64,000 nt of DNA, from the NCBI GenBank assembly GCA_036397555.1, contig DASWIS010000008.1, positions 310,001-374,000 on the forward strand, written 5' to 3'. Shown here piece after piece: positions 33,938 to 44,020 of the stretch. The notes under the pieces are model-generated. The model saw only the letters and a list, made by a program, of their open reading frames with translations, was not told where the DNA came from and did not search any database. Origin of the DNA: Candidatus Zixiibacteriota bacterium. GTDB taxonomy: Bacteria; Zixibacteria; MSB-5A5; WJJR01. Position 1 is the first letter of the stretch. Each line of letters opens with the position of its first letter. The translations under genes were made by a program, and so were the position numbers.

Positions 33938-36094
33938 ATGACAGCTCATCCGGCCCTCATCAATCTGACATCCAGCCACTGGATTTGGGCACTGTTGGTG
34001 CTCATCGCGGCACTGGTTGCGATCGGTCTGTATTATCGACGCACTCTGCCGCCGCTGCGGATGACGCCCAAGGCCACATTGGCGGCCCTGCGCGTGATCG
34101 CGGCGCTGGCCCTGTTTCTCGCGTTGGCCGACGCCTTGTGGTCGGCGGTCTCGACCGATGAACGGTTCGGCGAGATTGTCATACTCCGCGACCGTTCGGC
34201 CAGCATGCGACTGACCGACGAGGGTACGACTCCGCGTTTCCTTCGCGCGGATTCTTATATCAATGAGAGAGTCATTCCTCGGGTCGATGAACGGGTCCGC
34301 GTCATCGAGTTTGGGTTCGACAGGGTCGCCTTCCCCGCGGATGATCGTCCGGGCGATTCTCTCGGCGCGGCGACCGCCATCGGCGACGTGCTCGCCTCAC
34401 TGGATGGTCTGATCGGAAGCGTGGGTCGACCGCGTGCCGTACTCGTCCTGTCCGACGGGGCTAACAACCGGGGACAAGACCCAGTGGCGGCCGCATCGAA
34501 ACTCGGCGTCCCCGTCACGACCATCGGGTTCGGATTACCGGGCCGAGTTCGAGCGCGAATTGAAAAGGTCAGCGCGCCCGAGGTCGCCTTTACCGATCGG
34601 CCCTTTTCGGCGGATGCGGAACTCCAAAGCGGCAGTGACTCGGGGCGGGTGTTGGTACGTCTGTCCAGCCACGGACGGACCCTCGAGCAGCGCAATGCCA
34701 CATTGGCTTCCAGCGGCGCGCGCACGCCGGTCTCGTTTGAATTGACCTTGACGGAGCCGGGCACCCACGATCTGCGGTTCGATGTGATTGGCGAAGATGG
34801 TATGCTCCTGCCGACCGCGGGACGCACGGCCATGGTCCAGGTCTTGAAGGGACGGCTGCGTGTCCTGCTGTTGGCGTTCTCACTCGACTGGGAATTCGCC
34901 GCGCTCAAACGCATTCTCAGCTCCCATCCACGGGTCGAGTTGACCTCCCATGTCGCCGGCCATCCTGACTGGGACGGGCATCTCCCGGTAGGGGCGCAGT
35001 GGGATTCGCTCGATGCCGTTATTTTCGTTCACCCATCGCCGGCGGAGCTGGAGAGTTATTGGACTCCGCATGTTTCGGCCATGTCGGCGTCGGGGCATGG
35101 AGCCGTGTTCCTGCTCGATGAACGGTTCGATGCGCTGTCCCGACAGACGTGTCCGATCCCGCTGGAAACGGCACGACTCGGCACTCATCACGTTTGGGGC
35201 GAGTTTCGTTCCGAGCCGCTGCCGACGCACTTGAATCACCCGTTGGTGCGGCTCGATCCGAACGGCGATTGGGAGACGACCCACCGCCTGTGGTCGGCCC
35301 GGCCTCCCTGGGCCGGGATCGTCGTGTTCGATTCGCTCCCGACCGGCGCCAATGTGCTGGTGCGGACACCGGAGACCGGGGGACTGCCGGTTGTCTGGAC
35401 GCGGCCGTTGGGGCAGGGTCGTAGTGTCGTGCTGAATGGCGCCCCGACTTGGCGCTGGGCAGCCGAACGCACCGCATCCGGATTGGTTCCAGAAGAGTTC
35501 CAGGCATTCTGGCTCAACACGCTCAATTGGATCACCGCCCGTGACGCGGCGGATCGGCTGTCCGTGCGCACGTCCCGTGAAATCGTACATTCCGGCGAGG
35601 AAATCGAACTGGAAGCGTCGGTTTTCGATGAGGCCTACCGATTCCTCGATCGCGCGCAGGTCACCGCACGGATCTGGGCGGACAGCGCCGCGCACGACAC
35701 GATTGATGCCGTGCTGAATCCCGGTATAGGCGACCGTTACGTGGGCACCGTATCTGCGTTGGCGGCGGGATTGTATCACTACGATGGGTCCGCTGTCGTC
35801 GATGGGGACACGCTCAAGCTGTCCGGGGGCGTCGTGAGTGTCGAATCGTACGGATTAGAGGAGCAGTATTCGGCGCTTGACCAGCCGATCCTCACTGCAA
35901 TTGCCCAAGCGTCCGACGGACGCGCTTACAGCGAAGCCGAGCATCCGGTGTTTTTGGATTCTCTTGATTGGACACCGGAAATGAGCACGCGCCGTGTCGA
36001 ATTCACACTCGGTCAACATTGGTCGCTTCTGGCGATCTTCGCCGCAGCGTTATCTGTTGAATGGTTCGTGCGACGTCGTCGCCAGCTTTTGTAA
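33938..36094 (+). CDS. VWA-domain membrane protein of unknown function
   Basis: A 718-residue protein. Two N-terminal transmembrane helices (IWALLVLIAALVAIGLYY, LRVIAALALFLALADALW) precede a von Willebrand A-like domain with the MIDAS motif DRSASM at residues 85-90 and VLVLSDGANNRG. The middle of the protein (~310-520) resembles the glutamine-amidotransferase-like fold found in similar large VWA proteins (DWEFAALKRILSSHPRVEL). A beta-rich part and a last membrane helix with an Arg tail follow. Related proteins occur beside MoxR/Bat gene sets, none of which is visible here. Confidence 0.68.
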   Translation: MTAHPALINLTSSHWIWALLVLIAALVAIGLYYRRTLPPLRMTPKATLAALRVIAALALFLALADALWSAVSTDERFGEIVILRDRSASMRLTDEGTTPRFLRADSYINERVIPRVDERVRVIEFGFDRVAFPADDRPGDSLGAATAIGDVLASLDGLIGSVGRPRAVLVLSDGANNRGQDPVAAASKLGVPVTTIGFGLPGRVRARIEKVSAPEVAFTDRPFSADAELQSGSDSGRVLVRLSSHGRTLEQRNATLASSGARTPVSFELTLTEPGTHDLRFDVIGEDGMLLPTAGRTAMVQVLKGRLRVLLLAFSLDWEFAALKRILSSHPRVELTSHVAGHPDWDGHLPVGAQWDSLDAVIFVHPSPAELESYWTPHVSAMSASGHGAVFLLDERFDALSRQTCPIPLETARLGTHHVWGEFRSEPLPTHLNHPLVRLDPNGDWETTHRLWSARPPWAGIVVFDSLPTGANVLVRTPETGGLPVVWTRPLGQGRSVVLNGAPTWRWAAERTASGLVPEEFQAFWLNTLNWITARDAADRLSVRTSREIVHSGEEIELEASVFDEAYRFLDRAQVTARIWADSAAHDTIDAVLNPGIGDRYVGTVSALAAGLYHYDGSAVVDGDTLKLSGGVVSVESYGLEEQYSALDQPILTAIAQASDGRAYSEAEHPVFLDSLDWTPEMSTRRVEFTLGQHWSLLAIFAAALSVEWFVRRRRQLL

Positions 36095-36101
36095 TCCTTC
36101 G

Positions 36102-37980
<1,879 letters not shown>

Positions 37981-37981
<1 letters not shown>

Positions 37982-38358
37982 TGTGGGGCAAAAGGTCACG
38001 CAAGCCGTTGGGGGGTTGGGAGGCAATTCCGCATTTTCGATCCGGTTCGGCCGCCAAGCATAAGAGCGCATCGGATTGGGTACCGAAGATTCCCGCCATG
38101 CTCATGGCGATTGTAATAATCTACCTGATCGTATCCGGACAGCTCGGACTGTGGCGATTGGTGTCATTGTGGCACCTGCGCGGTGATTTGCAGGATGAAC
38201 AGCTCGCGCTGTCATCGCAGGTGGTCGATCTGGACACACGGCGCCGCTTGTTGGAAACGGACACGCTCTATATCGAACAGATCGCCCGCACCGAGTATCA
38301 TCTGTCCCATCCCGACGAGATCATTTATGATTTGCGTCCGTCCGAGCCGTACCGCTGA
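37981..38358 (+). CDS. ftsB: Septum formation initiator FtsB/DivIC
   Basis: A 125-residue bitopic cell-division protein that links FtsQ and FtsL. After a basic cytoplasmic N-terminus of about 35 residues comes one transmembrane helix (IPAMLMAIVIIYLIVSG). A coiled coil follows (LRGDLQDEQLALSSQVVDLDTRRRLL, read in segments), then the conserved YIEQIARTEYHLSHPDE box. The eno-ftsB order is widespread in bacteria, and the ATG overlaps the eno stop codon. The N-terminal extension is longer than in E. coli. Confidence 0.87.
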
Positions 38359-38364
38359 ACTCCG

Positions 38365-39135
38365 ATGCCCCCTGTCGTCACCGAGGCGATCTGCCTGACG
38401 GTGCAGAAGTATTCTGAGACCTCCAAGATCGCCGTCTTGTACACCCAGCGCTGGGGGCGGCTCTCTGTGATTGCCAAGGGCGTCAACCGTCCCAAGTCAC
38501 AGTTCCTCGGCCATCTCGAAGCGCTGTCCATCGCCGAGTGCGTCATCTATCACAAACCGCGTGAACGGCTGCAACTGCTCGCATCATGCCGTGCCGTTGT
38601 CCCATGGCTCGGGCTGACCGCATCGCTGTCGCGCGCCGGACATGCATTCGCGGTCGGCGAGTTTCTCTATCGGCACACGCATGAAGAACCCGACAACCAG
38701 GTCTACGGACTCTCCCGCGAGGCACTGATCGCGATGGCATCGTTGCCTGAGTCGCAGTTGGCGCGGCAGTTTTGGGGATTTTTGATTGCCGTGCTCGATG
38801 CGATGGGATTTCGTCCCGAACTTGATGGGTGTGAGCGCTGCGGACGGCGCCCCTCGGCCGACCGGCGTGTCGTGTTCGATGCTGTCGCCGGGAAGATCAT
38901 CTGCCGCGATTGCCGCAAAGAGCGCAACGAGCAGGGGCACGCGCATGTTCTTTCGGCGGCGGCCTGGGCCGAGTTGCGGCAACGCCAGGCACAGCCGATA
39001 TTGACCGGCGATGAGCCGCCGCTGAGCAACGGCACACTCGATGAAGCGGCAACGGCATTGGAGGATTTTGCCCGTTATCATCTGGGCGGCGGACCATTGC
39101 GCTCGCTGGAATTGGCGCGGCGGGGGAGTTCGTAG
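38365..39135 (+). CDS. recO: DNA repair protein RecO
   Basis: A 256-residue recombination mediator that helps load RecA at gaps with RecR/RecF. The N-terminal OB fold (TEAICLTVQKYSETSKIAVLYTQRWGRLSVIAKGV) is typical. A zinc site in the middle is formed by CERCGRRP and CRDCRKE. It lies 6 bp after ftsB and before glycyl-tRNA synthetase, a common neighbour of recO in bacteria. Confidence 0.92.
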   Translation: MPPVVTEAICLTVQKYSETSKIAVLYTQRWGRLSVIAKGVNRPKSQFLGHLEALSIAECVIYHKPRERLQLLASCRAVVPWLGLTASLSRAGHAFAVGEFLYRHTHEEPDNQVYGLSREALIAMASLPESQLARQFWGFLIAVLDAMGFRPELDGCERCGRRPSADRRVVFDAVAGKIICRDCRKERNEQGHAHVLSAAAWAELRQRQAQPILTGDEPPLSNGTLDEAATALEDFARYHLGGGPLRSLELARRGSS

Positions 39136-39157
39136 GAGTGTGGACGATCACAAGGAT

Positions 39158-39211
39158 CGCCCCTACACCAACAATCCGACACAGTCGTAGGGGCGAAGCT
39201 TGTCTTCGCCC
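39158..39211. repeat. Nested inverted repeat between recO and glyS
   Basis: CGCCCCTAC at 39158-39166 is inverted at 39187-39195. The second arm runs into a perfect 8-bp stem (39191-39198 with 39204-39211) around 5 nt. The two structures are mutually exclusive. Its form, with GTAGGGGCG next to a GGGCGAAG/CTTCGCCC hairpin, looks like a short interspersed repeat rather than a terminator, as no T tract follows. Whether it recurs in the genome cannot be seen from one window. Confidence 0.4.
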
Positions 39212-39257
39212 GATCGGACGAGGTCCGAAAAGTATCCTGACACCTCACGGAGGCAGC

Positions 39258-40622
39258 GTGGCCAAGGCAGCAACCGATCAGACCATGGACAAGCTCGTGT
39301 CGCTCTGCAAACGGCGCGGGTTTGTGTTCCAATCATCCGAAATCTACGGCGGGCTCAACTCGTGCTGGGACTTCGGGCCGTTGGGTGTCGAGCTCAAACG
39401 CAACATCAAGGATCACTGGTGGCAGACCATGACACACCGTCGCGACGACATCGACGGCATCGATGCCGCCATTCTCATGCACCCGCGTGTCTGGGAGGCG
39501 TCGGGGCATGTCGCCGGATTCACCGATCCGTTGGTCGATTGCAAGGAGTGCAAAGCGCGCTTTCGCATGGACCAGCTCGAGGAGTCCGATTGCGGCAGCC
39601 CGGCATACAAGGGACGCAAAGCGGTCAAGTGCCACGCCGAGGGCAAGTTCACCGAGCCGAGGCAGTTCAATTTGATGTTCAAGACGTTCATGGGACCGGT
39701 CGAGGATGAAGCCGCGATTGTCTACATGCGTCCGGAGACCGCGCAGGGGATTTATGTCAACTATCTGAACGTCGCCGGGCCGATGCGTCGCAAGCTCCCG
39801 TTCGGCATCGCGCAGATCGGCAAGGCATTCCGCAACGAAATCTCACCGGGCAACTTCATCTTCCGTTCGCGGGAGTTCGAGCAGATGGAGATGCAATACT
39901 TTGTCGACCCCAAGGAAGATCAGAAGTGGTTCGAATACTGGAAAGAGCTGCGGCATGCATGGTACCTCGACCTGGGCATCCGCAAAGAGAAAATGCGGTT
40001 CCACCAGCATGGTCCCGGCGAATTGGCGCACTATGCCAAGGACGCCTACGACATCGAATATGAATTCCCCTTCGGCTGGAAGGAATTCGAGGGCATTCAC
40101 AACCGCACCGACTTCGACCTGACCCGCCACAAGGAGTACTCCGGCGTCGATCTGTCGTTCTTCGATGAAGAGACCAAGGCGCGCTTTGTTCCCTACATCA
40201 TCGAGACCTCGGCAGGCGCCGACCGTTCGACACTGGTCTGCTTGGTCGATGGCTATCGCGAGGAAGAAGTGAAGGGCGAGATGCGTACCGTCATCCGTCT
40301 TGATCCACGCATTGCGCCGTTCAAGGTGGCAATCTTCCCCTTGGTCAACCGCGAGGGAATGCCGGAAATCGCGCACAATATCGAAGCCGATCTGCGCAAG
40401 CACTTCAAAGTCTTCTATGACGACAAAGGCGCGGTCGGCCGCCGTTACCGCCGTCAGGATGAAATCGGCACGCCCTTCTGCGTCACGGTCGACTCGCAAA
40501 CCCTCGCAGACCAGACCGTCACCATCCGCCACCGCGACTCGATGGAACAGGAGCGGATCGGAATGGGCCGGCTGGGGGAGTGGGTGGGGGAGCGGGTTGT
40601 GAAGATATGCTGGATGTCCTGA
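39258..40622 (+). CDS. glyQS: Glycyl-tRNA synthetase, alpha2 type
   Basis: Class II synthetase that charges tRNA-Gly. GGLNSCWDFGPLGVELKRN, the motif 2 region QIGKAFRNEISPGNFIFRSREFEQMEMQ (read in segments) and motif 3 (in SAGADRSTLVCLVDGY) are visible. An insert with CKECKARF near residue 97 is usual in this group. GGAGG precedes GTG 39258, giving 454 aa; the frame is open 120 bp further upstream through a repeat. The last ~32 residues lie on a 62-bp segment that is repeated at 41374, and the true ancestral C-terminus may be the downstream copy. Confidence 0.94.
   Translation: MAKAATDQTMDKLVSLCKRRGFVFQSSEIYGGLNSCWDFGPLGVELKRNIKDHWWQTMTHRRDDIDGIDAAILMHPRVWEASGHVAGFTDPLVDCKECKARFRMDQLEESDCGSPAYKGRKAVKCHAEGKFTEPRQFNLMFKTFMGPVEDEAAIVYMRPETAQGIYVNYLNVAGPMRRKLPFGIAQIGKAFRNEISPGNFIFRSREFEQMEMQYFVDPKEDQKWFEYWKELRHAWYLDLGIRKEKMRFHQHGPGELAHYAKDAYDIEYEFPFGWKEFEGIHNRTDFDLTRHKEYSGVDLSFFDEETKARFVPYIIETSAGADRSTLVCLVDGYREEEVKGEMRTVIRLDPRIAPFKVAIFPLVNREGMPEIAHNIEADLRKHFKVFYDDKGAVGRRYRRQDEIGTPFCVTVDSQTLADQTVTIRHRDSMEQERIGMGRLGEWVGERVVKICWMS
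40526..40587 (+). repeat. Direct repeat copy 1 (inside the glyS 3' end)
   Basis: A 62-bp segment encoding RHRDSMEQERIGMGRLGEWV of the synthetase. It recurs at 41374-41435 with no gap and five substitutions, all transitions (about 92% identity). Similarity stops abruptly at both edges. The pair brackets the HEPN/MNT genes. Confidence 0.9.
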
Positions 40623-40692
40623 ATCGATGCGCGAGGGGGTTGAGCATAACAATGGCGTTGCCGTTGCATGATCCCAATGGCTACTTGAAGTC

Positions 40693-41067
40693 ATGATGCC
40701 GCCACACGAGCAATGGCTCGTCCAGGCCCGCTACGATCTCGAGACGGCGCACGCAATGCTGGATAGCGGCCGATATCTCTATGTGTTGTTCTGTTGCCAG
40801 CAGGCGGTCGAGAAATCGCTGAAGGCGGCCATTGCGAAACGTACGAGCGAATTTCCCCCGCGACTGCACAGCCTGCTCCGTCTTGCCGAGGTCAGCGGGC
40901 TGGTCATGGCAGAGGCGCAATTGGAGTTTCTCGGCATGCTCTCCAGCTACTATACCCAGACCCGTTACCCGGAAGAGGCGGAGACCGATCTCGTGACGCA
41001 GGAGTTGTCCCGCGAGGTGCTCCGCAAGACAAGGGAGACCGTCCTGTGGCTCGAATCAGTGATGTGA
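40693..41067 (+). CDS. HEPN-domain protein (PF05168 type), toxin-like
   Basis: A 124-residue all-helical HEPN protein. WLVQARYDLETAHAMLDSGRY is the usual first helix, followed by CCQQAVEKSLKAAIA and the late YYTQTRYPEE box typical of this HEPN group. It is paired with an MNT nucleotidyltransferase whose start lies within its own end. In related pairs the HEPN partner is an RNase or toxin silenced by AMP addition from the MNT partner. The strict RX4-6H motif of HepT is not evident, so ribonuclease activity is uncertain. The two genes occupy an insert behind glyS. Confidence 0.85.
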   Translation: MMPPHEQWLVQARYDLETAHAMLDSGRYLYVLFCCQQAVEKSLKAAIAKRTSEFPPRLHSLLRLAEVSGLVMAEAQLEFLGMLSSYYTQTRYPEEAETDLVTQELSREVLRKTRETVLWLESVM

Positions 41068-41372
41068 CGCTCGATCGCGCGCGGCAGACCGTGTCACTGG
41101 TAGCTCGCCACACGCCCGTCCGGGCGGCCTACCTCTTCGGCTCGCACGCGGATGGCACAGCCAACGAGCACAGCGACATCGACATTGCCGCATTCGTTGA
41201 TGGCTTGAATCGTTTGGACATGCGCAGCCGGGCTCGCATGACGGTCGATGCTCAAATGCAGGTCGGAAGCGATGTCGAGCTACACTTGTTCCCCGCCGAC
41301 TCCCTGATCGATCCGCCACAGGCCAGCTTCGCCGCCTACATCAAAAAGCATGGAGTTCGCGTCGACGTGTAG
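41046..41372 (+). CDS. MNT-type minimal nucleotidyltransferase, antitoxin-like
   Basis: A 108-residue minimal nucleotidyltransferase. The signature GS-x10-D-x-D is exact in LFGSHADGTANEHSDIDI, and the third acidic residue is probably in SDVELHLF. GTG 41046 has GGGAG 8 nt upstream and overlaps the HEPN gene by 22 bp, showing translational coupling. MNT antitoxins such as MntA transfer AMP to the HEPN partner. Its stop TAG ends at 41372, one base before the second copy of the glyS tail. Confidence 0.87.
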   Translation: MARISDVTLDRARQTVSLVARHTPVRAAYLFGSHADGTANEHSDIDIAAFVDGLNRLDMRSRARMTVDAQMQVGSDVELHLFPADSLIDPPQASFAAYIKKHGVRVDV

Positions 41373-41373
41373 A

Positions 41374-41435
41374 CCGCCACCGCGACTCGATGGAACAGGA
41401 ACGGATTGGAATGGATCGGTTGGGGGAGTGGGTGG
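41374..41435 (+). repeat. Direct repeat copy 2 (displaced glyS 3' end)
   Basis: The second copy of the 62-bp glyS tail segment, beginning one base after the MNT stop codon. Together with copy 1 it forms 848-bp-spaced direct repeats around the HEPN/MNT pair, as expected if an element inserted at the glyS 3' end and restored the coding end. Confidence 0.88.
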
Positions 41436-41458
41436 ACGTCGCTCTCACGGGCACGTGA
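41375..41458 (+). pseudogene. Remnant of a glyS C-terminus
   Basis: In frame with the synthetase, this stretch reads RHRDSMEQERIGMDRLGEWV followed by DVALTGT and TGA at 41456-41458. It has no start codon of its own. It could be the original end of the synthetase, displaced by the HEPN/MNT insert, or a carried copy. The Asp in IGMDRL replaces Gly in the current gene. Confidence 0.7.
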
Positions 41459-41479
41459 CATTTTGTCCAGTCGAGTCTG

Positions 41480-42196
41480 TCAGCCCTCGCGTATGGGCTC
41501 TTGCTCGACAGTCTTGCCTTTACCGCATCGCCCCAACGTGAGGCGTAATTGTTCACTCTCATGCAGCAGGTACATTCTCTTTATGTAGACGGGGTTATCC
41601 GGACGTTCATTCGTTACGGATACATGCTCGATTGCGTGGAGAACATCATATCCATCCTTGAGGTGCCCGAAAACCGTGTACCTGCCGTCCAATGCTGGCA
41701 AGCGACTCAGGCAAATGAAGAACTGGGAACCAGCTGAATTCGGGTCTTGCGCACGAGCCATTGATAGTGTGCCCTCGATGTGCGGTCGATTTGAGGTCTC
41801 GAGTGGAAGTGTGTAACTCGGACCTCCAGTTCCATTACCGTTGGGATCGCCGCCCTGAATCACAAATCCTGGTACGACGCGGTGAATCGTCAGCGAATCA
41901 TAAAAACCAGATTCGGTGAGGTAGATGAAGCTCTGGCAGTGTATGTAGGCGACATCGGGCCATAGTTCAAACACCATAGTACCGAAGTCAGTTTCGATCG
42001 CCACATATGGAGTATCCGAAGCATCAATTGCGACGCATTCGTAGGGAGATTCTTCTGGTGCAGTGCATTTGGCGGTCGGAATGTCACGAGAGACCACGCA
42101 CGATGCGAGGATGGGGCACGCGAGCATCAGGATTGTGGAGATCCGAAACAATACGCATCCGCCCCCGCGTGGCTTGTACCTTGGTCCGAGTTTCAT
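41480..42196 (-). CDS. Cyclophilin-type peptidyl-prolyl isomerase, lipoprotein
   Basis: A 238-residue protein. A hydrophobic segment ending LACPILASC looks like a lipobox, so it is probably periplasmic and lipid-anchored. The cyclophilin core follows: IETDFGTMVFELWPDVA, FYDSLTIHRVVPGFVIQGGDP (catalytic Arg and Gln), AGSQFFICLSRLPALDGRYTVFG. It helps fold exported proteins. Several in-frame starts are possible before the signal; the longest is reported. Base composition here is a little less GC-rich than upstream. Its end lies 22 bp from the glyS remnant. Confidence 0.88.
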   Translation of the reverse strand: MKLGPRYKPRGGGCVLFRISTILMLACPILASCVVSRDIPTAKCTAPEESPYECVAIDASDTPYVAIETDFGTMVFELWPDVAYIHCQSFIYLTESGFYDSLTIHRVVPGFVIQGGDPNGNGTGGPSYTLPLETSNRPHIEGTLSMARAQDPNSAGSQFFICLSRLPALDGRYTVFGHLKDGYDVLHAIEHVSVTNERPDNPVYIKRMYLLHESEQLRLTLGRCGKGKTVEQEPIREG

Positions 42197-42216
42197 AGGA
42201 TCACTGTCACCTCCAC

Positions 42217-42254
42217 AACCCTCGCCCTGCCCTCTCCCTTAGAACGAGAGAGCG
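42217..42254. repeat. Possible degenerate interspersed repeat
   Basis: A polypyrimidine run (CCTCGCCCTGCCCTCTCC) followed by a short CTCTC/GAGAG hairpin resembles a common bacterial interspersed repeat of the GGAGAGGGCAGGG type. It lies between the cyclophilin and VOC genes and does not look like a terminator. Only one copy is seen in the window. Confidence 0.3.
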
Positions 42255-42289
42255 TCACAGACTACTCACACTGCCTGCGGGATTGGTTT

Positions 42290-42691
42290 TCACTCCGCGT
42301 TCAACTGCCACGACACGCCGAATCGGTCTGCGAGCCAGCCGAACTTCTTGCTGAATGGGTATTTGTCCAGCGGCATGAACACCTGCCCGCCATCGGCGAG
42401 CGCATTGAAATAGCGATCAATCTTCTCCTCATCCGCGCACGACACGTAAAGGGAGATTGCCGGAGTAAATGTGAAGTCGTGCTTCGCTGGGCTGTCGATG
42501 CACATGAAGTCCCGGCCATTAAGCGAGAACACCGCCTGATAGACTGTGCCTTCTCTCCCCATCTCTCCGGGGCCGTAGCGCTTGATACTGACGATCTTCG
42601 AGTTCTCGAACAGGCCGACATAGAAGTCTATGGCTTCTTCAGCTTGTCCGCTGAACATGAGAAAGGTTGTGATCGTCGGTCCGCTGTCCAC
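42290..42691 (-). CDS. VOC-family (PhnB-like) protein
   Basis: A 133-residue vicinal-oxygen-chelate fold protein of the PhnB / '3-demethylubiquinone methyltransferase-like' group. TITTFLMFSGQAEEAIDFYVGLF is the standard N-terminal module, FSLNGRDFMCIDSP the strand that often carries a metal ligand, and KKFGWLADRFGVSWQL the standard end. Despite the old family name such proteins are not methyltransferases, and their substrate is usually unknown. It stands alone on the minus strand. Confidence 0.85.
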   Translation of the reverse strand: MDSGPTITTFLMFSGQAEEAIDFYVGLFENSKIVSIKRYGPGEMGREGTVYQAVFSLNGRDFMCIDSPAKHDFTFTPAISLYVSCADEEKIDRYFNALADGGQVFMPLDKYPFSKKFGWLADRFGVSWQLNAE

Positions 42692-42711
42692 TGTCGGTTC
42701 TCCATTCGGGA

Positions 42712-43410
42712 TCAGATCGCTGAATACTCGAATCTTCTTCCGAACACTTTTTGATAGATCTCCTGCATGCCACGGATCATCTCCGCCCGGACCACGGAGA
42801 TGACTGCCATTCGCTGTTCGAACTCGCCCTCGTCTGTCGGGGGCATGTTGTCGCTGAATGAAACCTTGATAGCGTTCAGATTGAGCAGTGTCATGTCATA
42901 CAAGCTCGGGAACGGCTGGAAACTGTCCACGCGCGCGGCCAAACCCGCGCTGGGCGCGAATTCCGGCAGGCCGTCGCCAGCCGCTTGCTCCATGTGATAG
43001 GCAGCAACTTCATCGACCATTGCGATCAGAATGGCGCAATACTCTGTCGTCAGAATCTCAATCTCCGCAACCTGTTCAGCGGGGTATCCTTTCAGGCGAT
43101 CGGCCAGAAACGTGATCGCCTCGCGATTGAGCCGTTGCATGGCGGTATCGGGATCGACCGATGAGTTCATGACCGTGGCAATCAGCGTGACATCTTCGTC
43201 GAATCGTGCGTTCCAGTCATCCACGGCGGGGTCGGCGTGCCACCAGAACTCCAATGCCCTGTACCACGCGACCGGTGGAATGATCACCGCGTACATCCTG
43301 TCACCTTCGTTGTGAGCGCCGAACGAGTGAACGAGTCCCACGATCTCCAGATAGGCAAATAGCACAAGCCAGAGGATCCTGACGGGCCGTACCGGGTTTC
43401 CGAATTTCAT
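42712..43410 (-). CDS. Hypothetical protein with one N-terminal membrane segment
   Basis: A 232-residue protein, taking ATG 43410. One hydrophobic stretch near the start (RILWLVLFAYLEIVGLVHS) may be a signal anchor. The rest is mostly helical and acidic with no motif I recognise. The frame is open 54 bp further upstream. It is divergent from ridA. Confidence 0.55.
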   Translation of the reverse strand: MKFGNPVRPVRILWLVLFAYLEIVGLVHSFGAHNEGDRMYAVIIPPVAWYRALEFWWHADPAVDDWNARFDEDVTLIATVMNSSVDPDTAMQRLNREAITFLADRLKGYPAEQVAEIEILTTEYCAILIAMVDEVAAYHMEQAAGDGLPEFAPSAGLAARVDSFQPFPSLYDMTLLNLNAIKVSFSDNMPPTDEGEFEQRMAVISVVRAEMIRGMQEIYQKVFGRRFEYSAI

Positions 43411-43560
43411 ATCGATTCCGCGCGCCGCTGCAATCACTATACCGTCGGCCCACGTGCAGCACAAGCACCGAGGCGAGCTTGGCAGAGGATCGATCGCCTC
43501 AAAACCGCTTGCGTCACTCTGTCTGTTCTCGCTCCGTTGAGGAAACAGGGAGACTCTGCG

Positions 43561-43947
43561 ATGACGCTGCGATCTGTCTTTTCACCGGAGGGGCTCAAGC
43601 CGGTCGGACCGTATAGCCCGGTATTGGTCGATGACGAGCGCCGGCTCGCTTTTGCCTCAGGATTCGTCGGGATCGATCCCCAGACCGGCAAGATGGTCAC
43701 CGGGGAGATTGCCGAGCAGACTGTGCAAACGCTCAAGAATATGAAGGCCACCCTCGATGAAGCGGGATCGGGCATGGACCGTGTGGTCAAGACGACAGTC
43801 TTCCTGATCGACTTGTCCGATTTTGCCGCCATGAACGAGGCCTACGCGAAGTTCTTTCCCGGCATCAAGCCCGCTCGCTCGACGATTCAGGTTTCGCGAT
43901 TGCCGCTGGATGCCCTTGTCGAGATCGAGGCGATTGCCGTGTTATGA
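43561..43947 (+). CDS. ridA: RidA-family reactive intermediate deaminase
   Basis: A 128-residue trimeric enzyme that hydrolyses reactive enamines and imines formed by PLP enzymes such as threonine dehydratase. The family marks are visible: GPYSPVLV, FASGFVGIDPQTGKMV, the GEIAEQTVQTLKNMKATL helix, and the end ARSTIQVSRLPLDALVEIEAIA with the conserved Arg and Glu. ATG 43561 has GGGAG close upstream. It is a single gene, followed by a foldback repeat. Confidence 0.93.
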   Translation: MTLRSVFSPEGLKPVGPYSPVLVDDERRLAFASGFVGIDPQTGKMVTGEIAEQTVQTLKNMKATLDEAGSGMDRVVKTTVFLIDLSDFAAMNEAYAKFFPGIKPARSTIQVSRLPLDALVEIEAIAVL

Positions 43948-44020
43948 CACCCGAACCACTGCTCTGACCGGGCACGGGTGTTCGGGCCACTCCGCCATTT
44001 GTCGTAGCGCATCTGGTGCA

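Noticed and set aside
39138-39257. 40-residue upstream extension of glycyl-tRNA synthetase
   Set aside because: It runs through a palindromic repeat and lacks conservation; GGAGG precedes GTG 39258.
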